The position numbers and the translations under genes were made by a program. This document shows positions 47,400 to 55,952 of a stretch of 64,000 nucleotides of DNA, in pieces. This stretch comes from Marinilabiliaceae bacterium JC017 (GTDB lineage Bacteria; Bacteroidota; Bacteroidia; Bacteroidales; Marinilabiliaceae). Positions within the stretch are counted from its first letter, which is position 1, and each line of letters begins with the position of its first letter. The stretch spans positions 44,774 through 108,773 of the forward strand of contig RHGE01000007.1 in the NCBI GenBank assembly GCA_004296775.1, given 5' to 3'. The notes beneath the pieces are model-generated. The model did not search any database, had not been told where the DNA came from, and saw only the letters and a list, made by a program, of their open reading frames with translations.

Positions 47400-49955
47400 T
47401 TATCCACATTTAGACGATCCGCAACTCTGGCAGATCAAACAACCTTCCTGGTAAATCAATTCATCAGAACCGCAATTATCACACTTTCCTTTTTTAGCTT
47501 TTGTGCCATTGGGAATATATTTCTTCAGAGCACGCTCAACGCCATTTTTCCATGTATTGATTGATTCACTATCCAGCAACAGACCTGAAACCAGATGAAT
47601 CACATCTTCAATAGGCATACCATGACGAAGAACTCCGGATATTAATTTAGCATAGTTCCAAAACTCTTTGTCGAACTTATAAGAAAGACCTTCAATGGTT
47701 GTTTTATAACCCCGCTTATTTTTATACTGAAAATCATACCTGCTGGCACCATCCTCTTCACGATTTTTAATAATCTTTCCTTTCATCACTGATTTAGGAA
47801 GTAACAATCCATCTTCATCATCAGCTATACCGGTAAAGATTTCATATGGTTTTCCATCCAGAAGTCCCACAAAAGCGATCCACTTCTCTTTATTGTTCTG
47901 GAAACGTACCACGTCAGCCTCTAATTCATGCGGACGGTTCTTTGGAAATTTAAATCCTGCTTCCTCTTTCTTCTCTTTTCCGGAAATCAAGACACCGGCA
48001 CGACAACCATCCCGGTAAACCGTTACCCCTTTACAGCCACTCTTCCAGGCTTCCACATACAATTGTCCAACCAACTCTTCAGACACATCAGCCGGCAAGT
48101 TAATGGTCACACTAATGGAATGATCAACCCACTTCTGCACTTCTCCCTGCATCTTCACTTTATTCAACCAATCCACATCATTGGAAGTAGCCTTATAGTA
48201 TGGTGACTTTGCAATCAATGCATCAATTTCGTCCTGGGAATAATTTTTCGTGGTATCAATGCCATTCGCTTCCATCCAGGTAACAAACTTGTGATGGAAA
48301 ACAATGAACTCTTCCCAGCTGTCGCCAACCTCATCCACAAAATCAATCCTTACTTCCGGATCATTTGGATTCACCTTCCGACGACGTTTATAAACAGGCA
48401 TAAAAACAGGCTCAATACCGGAACTGGTCTGCGTCATTAAACTAGTTGTTCCTGTTGGTGCAATGGTCAACAAAGCAATGTTACGACGACCATACTTTTT
48501 CATCTCCTCTTTCAACGTCTCATCAACCCTGAACAAACGCTGTATAAATGGATTCTTCTTCTCTTTCTGATAGTCATAAATAGGGAAAGCTCCACGCTCC
48601 TTAGCCATATCCACTGAAGAACGATAGGCTGCCAAAGCTAAATTCTTTTGAACCTCAACAGAGAAATTAACCGCGATGTCACTACCATAGCGCAAACCTA
48701 AAGCAGCTAACATATCGCCCTCTCCGGTGATACCCACACCAGTACGTCTTCCTTCATTAGCTTTGTGACGGATATTCTCCCACAACTCTCTTTCGACACG
48801 CTTCACCTCTTTCTGCTCAGGATCAGCATTAATTTTGGCGATAATACCATCAATTTTCTCCAGTTCAAGATCAATGATGTCATCCATAATGCGCTGCGCA
48901 TACCCTACGTGCTCCTTAAATAACTCAAAGTTAAATTTAGCTTCAGGAGTAAACGGATCCTCCACGTACGAATACAGATTGATGGCAATCAAACGACAGC
49001 TATCATATGGACACAATGGAATCTCTCCACATGGATTTGTTGAAACGGTACGATATCCCAAATCTGCATAACAGTCGGGCACTGATTCCCGAATAATCGT
49101 ATCCCAGAAAAGAATTCCTGGTTCAGCCGATTTCCAGGCATTGTGCACAATTTTATTCCATAACTGACCAGCCTCAATGGCTTTTTTATATTTAGGACTC
49201 TTTGAATCAATCGGATATTGCTGCGTATATTTATTTCCGCCTACAACTGCTTCCATAAAATCATCATCGATTTTAACGGAAACATTGGCACCGGTAATCT
49301 TACCCTGCTCCAGTTTGGCATCAATAAACTGCTCGGAATCGGGATGTTTAACCGACACACTCAACATCAATGCGCCCCGGCGACCATCCTGAGCCACCTC
49401 ACGTGTTGAATTACTATAACGCTCCATAAAAGGAACAATCCCGGTTGACGTCAAGGCACTGTTCTTAACAGGTGACCCTTTAGGACGAATATGAGACAAA
49501 TCATGTCCAACACCACCGCGACGTTTCATCAACTGAACCTGCTCCTGATCGGTCTTCATGATGCCACCATAAGAATCGGATGGTCCTTCATTACCGATCA
49601 CAAAACAATTGGACAGCGATGCAACCTGGAAATCGTTACCAATGCCAGCCATTGGCCCGCCCTGGGGTACGATATATTTAAAATGCTCAAACAGTTGATG
49701 CAATTTCTCTACGGACATCGGATTGGGATATTTCTCCTCAATACGTGCTACTTCACGTGCCAAACGCCAATGCATCTCATCGGGATTTAGCTCATATATA
49801 TTGCCATCAGAATCTTTAAGAGCATACTTATTTACCCACACTCTAGCGGCTAACTCATCGCCCTGGAAATATTCCAATGCGGACTTAAATGCTTCCTCAA
49901 CAGTGTAGACTTTTTCCATAACTTGGGGTTGTAGGTCGATTTCTTGAACTGCCAT
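47400..49955 (-). CDS. nrdJ: Adenosylcobalamin-dependent (class II) ribonucleotide reductase
   Basis: An 851-residue NrdJ that reduces ribonucleotides using adenosylcobalamin, in a single subunit and regardless of oxygen. Seen are ASLSNCFVIGN (redox Cys), NPCGEIPLCPYDSCRL (active-site Cys and Glu), TIAPTGTTSLM (phosphate binding) and, at the C-terminus, a zinc-ribbon and redox tail (CDNCGSDE, CLICQSCGSSKCG). No NrdAB genes are nearby, and no cobalamin riboswitch was recognised in the upstream 470 bp. Cobalamin supply would be needed for growth unless another reductase exists. Confidence 0.95.
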   Translation of the reverse strand: MAVQEIDLQPQVMEKVYTVEEAFKSALEYFQGDELAARVWVNKYALKDSDGNIYELNPDEMHWRLAREVARIEEKYPNPMSVEKLHQLFEHFKYIVPQGGPMAGIGNDFQVASLSNCFVIGNEGPSDSYGGIMKTDQEQVQLMKRRGGVGHDLSHIRPKGSPVKNSALTSTGIVPFMERYSNSTREVAQDGRRGALMLSVSVKHPDSEQFIDAKLEQGKITGANVSVKIDDDFMEAVVGGNKYTQQYPIDSKSPKYKKAIEAGQLWNKIVHNAWKSAEPGILFWDTIIRESVPDCYADLGYRTVSTNPCGEIPLCPYDSCRLIAINLYSYVEDPFTPEAKFNFELFKEHVGYAQRIMDDIIDLELEKIDGIIAKINADPEQKEVKRVERELWENIRHKANEGRRTGVGITGEGDMLAALGLRYGSDIAVNFSVEVQKNLALAAYRSSVDMAKERGAFPIYDYQKEKKNPFIQRLFRVDETLKEEMKKYGRRNIALLTIAPTGTTSLMTQTSSGIEPVFMPVYKRRRKVNPNDPEVRIDFVDEVGDSWEEFIVFHHKFVTWMEANGIDTTKNYSQDEIDALIAKSPYYKATSNDVDWLNKVKMQGEVQKWVDHSISVTINLPADVSEELVGQLYVEAWKSGCKGVTVYRDGCRAGVLISGKEKKEEAGFKFPKNRPHELEADVVRFQNNKEKWIAFVGLLDGKPYEIFTGIADDEDGLLLPKSVMKGKIIKNREEDGASRYDFQYKNKRGYKTTIEGLSYKFDKEFWNYAKLISGVLRHGMPIEDVIHLVSGLLLDSESINTWKNGVERALKKYIPNGTKAKKGKCDNCGSDELIYQEGCLICQSCGSSKCG

Positions 49956-50424
49956 GCTGCCAATAATATTTTAATGTATTGAATGAATGATTTTTAATTT
50001 TTGATACTTGCTGTTTTTTGATGCTTGCAAGTTATAAAAGGTCTCTTCGCTTGACAAACATTTTTTATTAACAATCTGCGGAAGTTATCCATTTTGAGAC
50101 TTCTTACTCTTGTTTTTCAACTATTTACTATTTTATAAAATTCGAAAAGTTACCCAAAAAGAAAATTCTTTAACGTTTTAAGGATTTTTAAAATCCATTT
50201 ATTGGAAAAGTTCAACTCCCTGATTTGAACCTTTAAAAAGGATGATTTTGGAAGAAAACACCCTCCCCGTGCCCCTTTTTCACAAACCGGAGATTCCAAA
50301 ATTTGGAACAATATCAACAACTTACTAAGACCCCATTTTTCACCTGTTGATAAGTTATTCACAAAGAAATCAAATTATTTATTTATCCCTGGCTCCCTGT
50401 TTGTTACAACAACCAATCTCCCCA
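49956..50424. other. 469-bp gap upstream of nrdJ, nothing identified
   Basis: AT-rich sequence between the waaA terminator and nrdJ. I looked for a cobalamin riboswitch, NrdR-like paired boxes and small ORFs; none was convincing. A 70-codon minus ORF at 50150-50362 lacks any family-like feature and is probably chance. Confidence 0.4.
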
Positions 50425-50455
50425 TAAAAAAAGAGGTCATTTAAGACCTCTTTTT
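50425..50455 (-). terminator. Terminator of waaA
   Basis: AAAAAGAGGTC and GACCTCTTTTT form an 11-bp stem with an ATTTAA loop, 27 bp after the waaA stop; T-rich on both strands. Confidence 0.9.
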
Positions 50456-50481
50456 CGTTTTTAGAATATTTTCTTTCCCGT

Positions 50482-51708
50482 TTATTTTATAACCTGATCC
50501 ATAATTAGCGATGTAGCACCACACATTTTTGCCACATATGCGCCAGCACTAACGCCCGACGTACTAAGGAAACCACTCTCTTCCCAAAATTTCCCCATTA
50601 ACAAATCAAAATCACTCCCTTTAACTATTTCAAATCCGGCCTTCAAATCCACCAAATCACAGGCTTCTTTATACTTCTTATAGTTTGGTCCAAATATCAC
50701 CGGCATACTATAAGTCGCAGCCTCAAGGGTATTATGAATGCCCGACCCGAATCCACCACCAATATAGGCTACCTGCCCATATTTATAGATCGCTGACAAC
50801 ATCCCCATTGTATTTACAATCATCACCTTGTAATCCTGAGGATTTTCGGGTGCATTGGTATACCTGAAAGTTTTGACCTGCAATCCGGCTTCAATCTGCT
50901 TAATATGCTCTTCCCCTATCACATGAGGCGCAATAATCAGCTTAACATCTTCTTTCACCTCATTGATGTATTTCAAGAGTATCTTTTCATCTCCGGGCCA
51001 GGTACTCCCAGCTACAATTACTTTACTTTCGCCGGCAAACTGCTTAGCCAGATCAATCTCCTTGGATGCCGCTGCAATCTCTGCTACCCGGTCAAAACGG
51101 GTATCCCCGGCCACGGTATAATTCTTCAACCCAATTTTATTCAACAATTGGCCGGAAACCTCATCCTGCACATAGAAATACTCAAACGCTTTCAACATTC
51201 GCCTAAACCAACCGCCGTACCACTTAAAAAAGGCCTGTGATGAACGAAAAATCACCGATACACCATAAACAGGTATATTCTTCCTTTTGAGTTGGGTTAA
51301 AAAATGATACCAAAATTCATACTTAATAAAGAAAACAACTTCCGGATTTATTTTTTCAATAAACTTACGCGCTTTCCGCTGCGTATCCGCCGGCAAATAA
51401 AAGACATAATCCGCCAACTCATAATCTTTCCTTATCTCATACCCCGATGGAGAGAAAAATGTTAATACAATCTTCTTTTCAGGATGTTTCTTTTTAATGG
51501 CCTCAATCAAAGGACGACCTTGTTCAAACTCACCTAACGAGGCCGCATGTACCCAGATAGTCGGTCCATCAACAGCTGCTGTCTCAAGGTCACGCCAAAG
51601 CTGCTTTCGTCCATTTACCAATAGCCGGGCTTTTTCGTTAAAAATGGCTGCCAACTTCAGTCCGGCAGTCATCAATCCAATACCGATATTATAAAGTGGT
51701 GTAATCAT
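50482..51708 (-). CDS. waaA: 3-deoxy-D-manno-octulosonic acid transferase (Kdo transferase)
   Basis: A 408-residue GT-B enzyme that adds Kdo to lipid A precursor in lipopolysaccharide assembly. It opens with a membrane-anchoring segment (LYNIGIGLMTAGLKLAAIF), then WVHAASLGEFEQGRPLI, the acceptor-side motif, and IGGGFGSGIHNTLEAATYSMPVIFGP near the C-terminus (donor site; shown as GGGFGSGIHNTLE and ATYSMPVIFGP). The number of Kdo residues transferred cannot be predicted. A TATCTTTG box lies 23 bp upstream. Confidence 0.93.
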   Translation of the reverse strand: MITPLYNIGIGLMTAGLKLAAIFNEKARLLVNGRKQLWRDLETAAVDGPTIWVHAASLGEFEQGRPLIEAIKKKHPEKKIVLTFFSPSGYEIRKDYELADYVFYLPADTQRKARKFIEKINPEVVFFIKYEFWYHFLTQLKRKNIPVYGVSVIFRSSQAFFKWYGGWFRRMLKAFEYFYVQDEVSGQLLNKIGLKNYTVAGDTRFDRVAEIAAASKEIDLAKQFAGESKVIVAGSTWPGDEKILLKYINEVKEDVKLIIAPHVIGEEHIKQIEAGLQVKTFRYTNAPENPQDYKVMIVNTMGMLSAIYKYGQVAYIGGGFGSGIHNTLEAATYSMPVIFGPNYKKYKEACDLVDLKAGFEIVKGSDFDLLMGKFWEESGFLSTSGVSAGAYVAKMCGATSLIMDQVIK

Positions 51709-51730
51709 CTGTGTTAATTTTTAAAACGCA

Positions 51731-51738
51731 CAAAGATA
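51731..51738 (-). promoter_or_regulatory. Bacteroidota -7 box upstream of waaA
   Basis: TATCTTTG on the minus strand, 23 bp before the waaA ATG. It matches the box found at the same kind of distance before mrp, holB, gltX and pgk in this window. Confidence 0.45.
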
Positions 51739-51769
51739 CTATTTCAATTTACAAGGAACAGAGAACATG

Positions 51770-51835
51770 AGACAGTTAACAGTTAGCAGTGAACAATTAA
51801 CAGTGAGCAGTGAACAGTGAACAGTTAGCAGTTAG
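51770..51835. repeat. Short tandem AACAGTTAGCAGTGA repeats
   Basis: AACAGTTAGCAGTGAACAAT, then AACAGTGAGCAGTGAACAGT and AACAGTTAGCAGTTAGCA follow each other, a simple 7-8 bp microsatellite-like repeat next to the 22-bp array. Non-coding and variable-looking. Confidence 0.65.
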
Positions 51836-51883
51836 CAAGGAGGTATTAAAGGGGAATAAATATTGCCCTGCGGGACAGGTGGT

Positions 51884-52103
51884 CAGGAGATGCGCATCTC
51901 TTGCCCGTGTGATGCGTATCTTTTGGGTAAAGAGATGCGCATCTTTTGACCTAAATGATACGCATCTCTCGAGCAAATGCCCTGCATCTCCGGAGCAAAT
52001 GATACGCATCTCCAGGTCTATTGCTCAGTATCTCCTGCAATTATCCCCTGCATCTCTCATGTGTCTCCTCTTTATCGCCTGCCCAAACACAGCGCATCTC
52101 TCA
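51884..52103. repeat. 22-bp phased array with GATGCGCATC palindrome
   Basis: The hexamer GCATCT or GTATCT recurs at 51894, 51916, 51939, 51962, 51984, 52006, 52028, 52050 and 52094, that is at steps of 22 or 23 bp, with one faded unit at about 52072. The best units contain the perfect palindrome GATGCGCATC; later ones decay. A 22-bp period does not preserve reading frame, so the overlapping short ORFs are accidental. It lies in the waaA-pgk gap. Confidence 0.85.
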
Positions 52104-52175
52104 AGTTTATGAAATACGACTAACCTGAATTCGATCCCAAACTACCTGGTAGTCTATTTTTTATAACCGGTCCGT

Positions 52176-52230
52176 TGTCCCAGACTCTGCTTCATTTTTA
52201 GCATTGCCAAAAACGAAGCAAAAAAACGCT
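52176..52230 (-). repeat. Dispersed GCTTCGTTTTTGG hairpin element, copy 2 (partial)
   Basis: On the minus strand GCGTTTTTTTGCTTCGTTTT then GGCAATGCTAAAAATGAAG and CAGAGTCTGGGAC match the element at 54276-54340. TTCGTTTTTGG and its near complement form a stem around GCAAT. It is in inverted orientation relative to copy 1. Confidence 0.75.
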
Positions 52231-52270
52231 ACGACCACCATCCTGATTTCCTTCAAAATCTTCATTCAAA

Positions 52271-52301
52271 AAAAAGCCTGCTGAAAAAATCAGCAGGCTT
52301 T
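52271..52301 (-). terminator. Terminator of pgk
   Basis: AAGCCTGCTGA and TCAGCAGGCTT form an 11-bp stem with an AAAAA loop; the minus strand continues with a T-run. It lies 24 bp past the pgk stop. Confidence 0.9.
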
Positions 52302-52324
52302 CAAATTATAGTAATTCGATATTA

Positions 52325-53584
52325 TTAACCACGAATCGCTTTAATTCCTGGCAATTCTTTTCCCTCAAGGTATTCAAGAAGAGCACCACCAGCAGTAGAG
52401 ATATAAGAAACCCCTTCGGCAATTCCGAATTTATTAACAGCAGCAACCGAGTCACCACCACCAACTAATGAGAATGCACCTTTTTTAGTGGCCTCAACAA
52501 CAGCATCACCAATTGCTTTGGTTCCGGCAGCAAATTTTTCCATTTCAAATACACCGGCAGGACCATTCCATAGAATTGTTCCTGAATTACCAATTACTTC
52601 TTTAAATGTTGAAATAGTATCAGGACCAACATCAAGACCTAACCATTCTGGTTCAATTTCACCGGAAGCAACCACTTTAGTGTTAGCATTTGCATCAAAC
52701 TTATCAGCAGCAACACAATCACTGGCAATAATCAGATTAACACCTTTTTCTTTCGCTTTATTGATAATTCCTTTTGCTAATTCAAGGTAATCATCCTCAC
52801 ACAGAGACGATCCGATTTGACCACCCATAGCTTTCACAAAAGTAAAAATCATACCACCACCGACAATCAGGTTATCCACATTATCAAGCATGTTTTCAAT
52901 GATCGTAATCTTTGTGGATACTTTGGCTCCACCCATGATAGCTGTCATCGGACGCTGAGGAGATTTCAACACTTTATCCAGGCTGGTTACCTCGCTCTCG
53001 ATGAGATAGCCAAACATTTTACTGTCAGCATCGAAAAAGTCTGCAATTACAGCAGTAGAAGCATGAGCCCGGTGAGCTGTTCCAAAGGCATCGTTAACAT
53101 ATACATCAGCTAATCCAGCAAGCGCTTTTGAAAAGGCTTGTTGCTTTTCTTTCATTTCTGCCTTTGCTGCTTTAGCTTCTTCTTCAGAAGCACCTTCAGC
53201 TACTTTAGCTTTACCTTCTTCTTCAAGGTGATAGCGCAAATTCTCAAGCAATAAAACTTCACCAGCTTTTAAACCAGCAGCTTTCTCTTCAGCTTCAGCA
53301 CCAACACAATTGGAAGCAAACTGAACATCTACGCCTAATAGTTTAGCCAAATGTCCTTTGATATGTCCCAATGAAAAATCAGGATTGGTTTTTCCTTTTG
53401 GTCGACCAAGGTGAGACATGATGATTGCAGAACCACCGTCATTAATTACCTTTTTAATGGTAGGTAAAGCGGCTTTAATACGCGTATCATCAGTTACTTC
53501 GAATTTATCATTCAGAGGCACATTGAAATCTACACGAATAATGGCCTTCTTACCTGAAAAGTTAAAGTTGTCAATTGCAGGCAT
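52325..53584 (-). CDS. pgk: Phosphoglycerate kinase
   Basis: A 419-residue glycolytic/gluconeogenic kinase converting 1,3-bisphosphoglycerate and ADP to 3-phosphoglycerate and [13 protein letters not shown] and SHLGRPKGK (N-domain), [10 protein letters not shown], and the nucleotide-site [13 protein letters not shown] (C-domain) are all present. An alanine/glutamate-rich insertion (about 125-150; [19 protein letters not shown]) is characteristic of Bacteroidota enzymes. I use the ATG at 53584; the upstream start is TTG. Monocistronic with its own promoter and terminator. Confidence 0.97.
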   Translation of the reverse strand: MPAIDNFNFSGKKAIIRVDFNVPLNDKFEVTDDTRIKAALPTIKKVINDGGSAIIMSHLGRPKGKTNPDFSLGHIKGHLAKLLGVDVQFASNCVGAEAEEKAAGLKAGEVLLLENLRYHLEEEGKAKVAEGASEEEAKAAKAEMKEKQQAFSKALAGLADVYVNDAFGTAHRAHASTAVIADFFDADSKMFGYLIESEVTSLDKVLKSPQRPMTAIMGGAKVSTKITIIENMLDNVDNLIVGGGMIFTFVKAMGGQIGSSLCEDDYLELAKGIINKAKEKGVNLIIASDCVAADKFDANANTKVVASGEIEPEWLGLDVGPDTISTFKEVIGNSGTILWNGPAGVFEMEKFAAGTKAIGDAVVEATKKGAFSLVGGGDSVAAVNKFGIAEGVSYISTAGGALLEYLEGKELPGIKAIRG

Positions 53585-53618
53585 ATTCAATTAATTATTA
53601 GTTTTTAAAAATCAGAAA

Positions 53619-53647
53619 CAAAGATATAAAAATATTTTCCCGCAAAG
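53619..53647 (-). promoter_or_regulatory. pgk promoter region
   Basis: A -7 box TATCTTTG (53619-53626) lies 35 bp before the pgk ATG, with a TTTG (53644-53647) and a TTGA further upstream, at spacings of 17 and about 22 bp; neither is exactly the 19-21 bp expected. Confidence 0.5.
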
Positions 53648-53792
53648 TCAATCCTCTTACAGATTAAATTTCAAATTATAATCTGTCATTCAATGAATAA
53701 TTCAATTTTATCAAAAACAAAGGAAAACTGTTAACATCTCGAATATAACTACACAGGATTACTTCACCTCCTCATTAATTTTTACCAACATG

Positions 53793-54022
53793 TTGTTCAA
53801 ATTAGATGGAAATATATATAGAGAGGAGAGAAATAGATGGAAACACTTAGAGATAAATTGAAACAGATAGAAATATTTTGAAACAACCTGTACTTTCCAA
53901 AGAACAATCTCTGCGTCTCAGCACCTCCTCGGTGTATAATGATTCTTGTTAAAACAACAAACTAAAAGCAACATCCCTCGAAGAGACTTTTTTTCAGGGT
54001 ACTTCTGAATAAACATAGGTGT
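53793..54022 (+). repeat. Dispersed ~250-bp element, copy B
   Basis: Starts TGTTGTTCAAATTAGATGG, passes through GAAATAGATGGAAACACTTA and CTGCGTCTCAGCACCTCC, and ends GAATAAACATAGGTG. Copies A (29641) and C (57121-56870, inverted) share these blocks in the same order. The inner AAATAGATGG, AAACACTTAG, AGATAAATTG, AAACAGATAG, AAATATTTTG, AAACAACCTG are six consecutive 10-mers in phase with the DNA helix. No ORF. Confidence 0.85.
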
Positions 54023-54099
54023 CTTATCAGTAATGTCTGTGTATTTTTTAGCAGGATATTTTTATAAGACTCGACACGCTAATTTTTGCTAATTAATAA

Positions 54100-54350
54100 T
54101 CTCAATTCGATTATTGCGCCACACTAATTATATGAGATTGGCCAAGATAATGGGAAGCGCGCAGGCCCGTCAAATAAGCGGGCCGGCGTGGGCGCGACGA
54201 AAATGAATGCAGGAATTCAGGCCTGTGGGTTGGGAAAAATTCATCGAGGAGGCGGGTGGAAGCTTTTATTTGACTAGCGTTTTTTGCTTCGTTTTTGGGG
54301 CAATGCCAAAAATGAAGTAGGGGCTGGGACGAAGTCCCGATAAAAAAAAC
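54100..54350 (+). repeat. Dispersed GCTTCGTTTTTGG hairpin element, copy 1 with GC-rich 5' part
   Basis: A block of higher GC than its surroundings with a hairpin GGCCCG/CGGGCC (54164-54184), the segment GAATGCAGGAATTCAGGCC, and then GCGTTTTTTGCTTCGTTTTT followed by GGCAATGCCAAAAATGAAG. The last part recurs inverted at 52176-52230. No ORF of note. The 900-bp pgk-cysQ gap consists mainly of this block and the element at 53793. Confidence 0.7.
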
Positions 54351-54524
54351 ATTAAATAGTATAAAATCGAATGAGGTTAATGCTCAATTTTTACTTCTTA
54401 AATCTAAGTACTTTCCTGGCTTATTCAGGTTAGGGCATAAATAAATCAATTACCAATCAACACCTTGACTTCCATCAAAGTGCGGTCATCACAGATAAGA
54501 AACAGGAAAAATAACTGTCCTAAT

Positions 54525-55361
54525 CTATCGAATAAACGCGGTCATATCTTCGCCTTTTCCCATAGCCAGAAATGAGGTATTCTTTAAATTCTCCCGATTG
54601 TAGCGCATTCGCTTCTTCTGCTCAAGATCTATCAATTTAGCACCGGCGGCCTCAAGAACGGCCTGACCGGCTGCCGTGTCCCACTCCATTGTTGGCCCAA
54701 ACCGGGGATAGACATCTGCCTTACCAGCTGCCACCAAACACATCTTCAACGAACTCCCTACAGAAACTTTATCAACAGCTCCTTTGCGGGCCTCTACCCT
54801 TTTAATAAAATCAGCCGTCTCCTCAGAAAAATGACTAATACTTACTACCATGGTAATCTGCTGCGTTTTATCAGAAGGCAAATTCACAGGATTCAAATCC
54901 TTCTCTATCTCATCAAACGAACACTCTTTCCAATCAGCACTAAGCTTAAAATAATACGACGCCAGCCCATCGCCCACATACAGATCACCCAACCAGGGTG
55001 CGAAGACAACACCAATTACCGGATATCCTTCTTTTACCAGAGCTATATTAACGGTAAACTCACCATTTCGTTTGACAAACTCTTTAGTCCCATCTAAGGG
55101 ATCTACAATCCACAGAGCAGACCACTCCTTTCTTTCATCATAACTCATATGACGCCCCTCTTCACTTAAAACAGGGATACCGGTTTGCTGAAGGTACTCT
55201 TCAATAATGGCATTACTCTTTAAATCAGCTTCGGTCAATGGCGAAAGATCTTCTTTGAGCTGCACTTTAAAATCGTCCCGATGATAAACATCCATAATGG
55301 CACGACCCGCACTTATTGCAGCCTCAACAATCAAGGCTGTATATTGGTTATGAAAATTCAT
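54525..55361 (-). CDS. cysQ: 3'(2'),5'-bisphosphate nucleotidase
   Basis: A 278-residue Mg-dependent, lithium-sensitive phosphatase of the inositol monophosphatase superfamily that clears PAP produced during sulfate assimilation. LSEEGRHMSYDERKEWSALWIVDPLDGTKEF (metal sites; the diagnostic part is WIVDPLDGTKEF) and TMEWDTAAGQAVLEAAGA are the two motif blocks. Its start ATG overlaps the upstream stop by 4 bp (ATGA), so translation is probably coupled to the amidohydrolase-like gene. Confidence 0.93.
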   Translation of the reverse strand: MNFHNQYTALIVEAAISAGRAIMDVYHRDDFKVQLKEDLSPLTEADLKSNAIIEEYLQQTGIPVLSEEGRHMSYDERKEWSALWIVDPLDGTKEFVKRNGEFTVNIALVKEGYPVIGVVFAPWLGDLYVGDGLASYYFKLSADWKECSFDEIEKDLNPVNLPSDKTQQITMVVSISHFSEETADFIKRVEARKGAVDKVSVGSSLKMCLVAAGKADVYPRFGPTMEWDTAAGQAVLEAAGAKLIDLEQKKRMRYNRENLKNTSFLAMGKGEDMTAFIR

Positions 55362-55951
55362 GGTTCTAAAAATTTAATACTCATATTTCTTGTTGGAGTA
55401 AATGATTCTAAATCGACCCCTCTCAGTAATAAAAGGCCAGGCCGTGCTCCCGGTTCAATAACGCCTATCTTCTCTTGTTGAATTCGCTGTCCAATCGCAC
55501 AAGTGTTTTCATGCAGTATCCTCAGGAACGTTTTGCTATCAGCATTACCAATTAATCCCAGCAATTTATCCCAGGCCAGTTGAGAAGGCCATTGAACCTG
55601 ATTCATTGTCCCCTTTCTGAAACACACTTCTGGTTTCTCACGGTCTGCATATACCCGGGCAGCAGGGCAATCAGGTAAAATAACCCTGGTGGTTCCCTTT
55701 ATAAAAAGCCGGTTAAAAAAACGACTTGTTTCAATTACATCCTCTAAAACGGAGCTTTGAAGAATTGATAAATCCTCAACAAACCCAGGAATAATAATCC
55801 CTCCATAAAATTCCAGCCCCGGCTCTTCTTTGAAGGCAACACCCATCTCCCTCACTTCTGTTATCACACCATGTTCATTCAGCGAAATGACAGGTTTACT
55901 TCCCCACGATCCATCGGGTTTTAAAAAGTAATGAGCAGCTATTTTCCGCAT
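55358..55951 (-). CDS. Truncated amidohydrolase-like protein
   Basis: A 197-residue protein that looks like an amidohydrolase composite domain with the catalytic barrel cut down. N-terminally it has GGIIIPGFVEDLSILQSSVL, where active enzymes have the metal-binding HxH, and C-terminally IGVIEPGARPGLLLLRGVDL, like the closing beta-sandwich (typically GxIxPGxxADLVV). No metal ligands are seen, so it is probably not an active hydrolase. I use the ATG at 55951, 1 bp after the DUF4296 stop; the upstream start is TTG. It is coupled to cysQ by a 4-bp overlap. Confidence 0.75.
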   Translation of the reverse strand: MRKIAAHYFLKPDGSWGSKPVISLNEHGVITEVREMGVAFKEEPGLEFYGGIIIPGFVEDLSILQSSVLEDVIETSRFFNRLFIKGTTRVILPDCPAARVYADREKPEVCFRKGTMNQVQWPSQLAWDKLLGLIGNADSKTFLRILHENTCAIGQRIQQEKIGVIEPGARPGLLLLRGVDLESFTPTRNMSIKFLEP

Positions 55952-55952
55952 C

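Noticed and set aside
50150..50362. 70-codon minus ORF upstream of nrdJ
   Set aside because: No recognisable domain or start context; likely chance in AT-rich DNA.
49956..50424. Cobalamin riboswitch or NrdR boxes upstream of the B12-dependent reductase
   Set aside because: No B12-box-like sequence or paired NrdR sites could be recognised by eye; a covariance-model search would be decisive.
51797..52112. Two short opposing ORFs over the 22-bp array
   Set aside because: The 22-bp period changes frame at each unit, so the translation has no consistent pattern.
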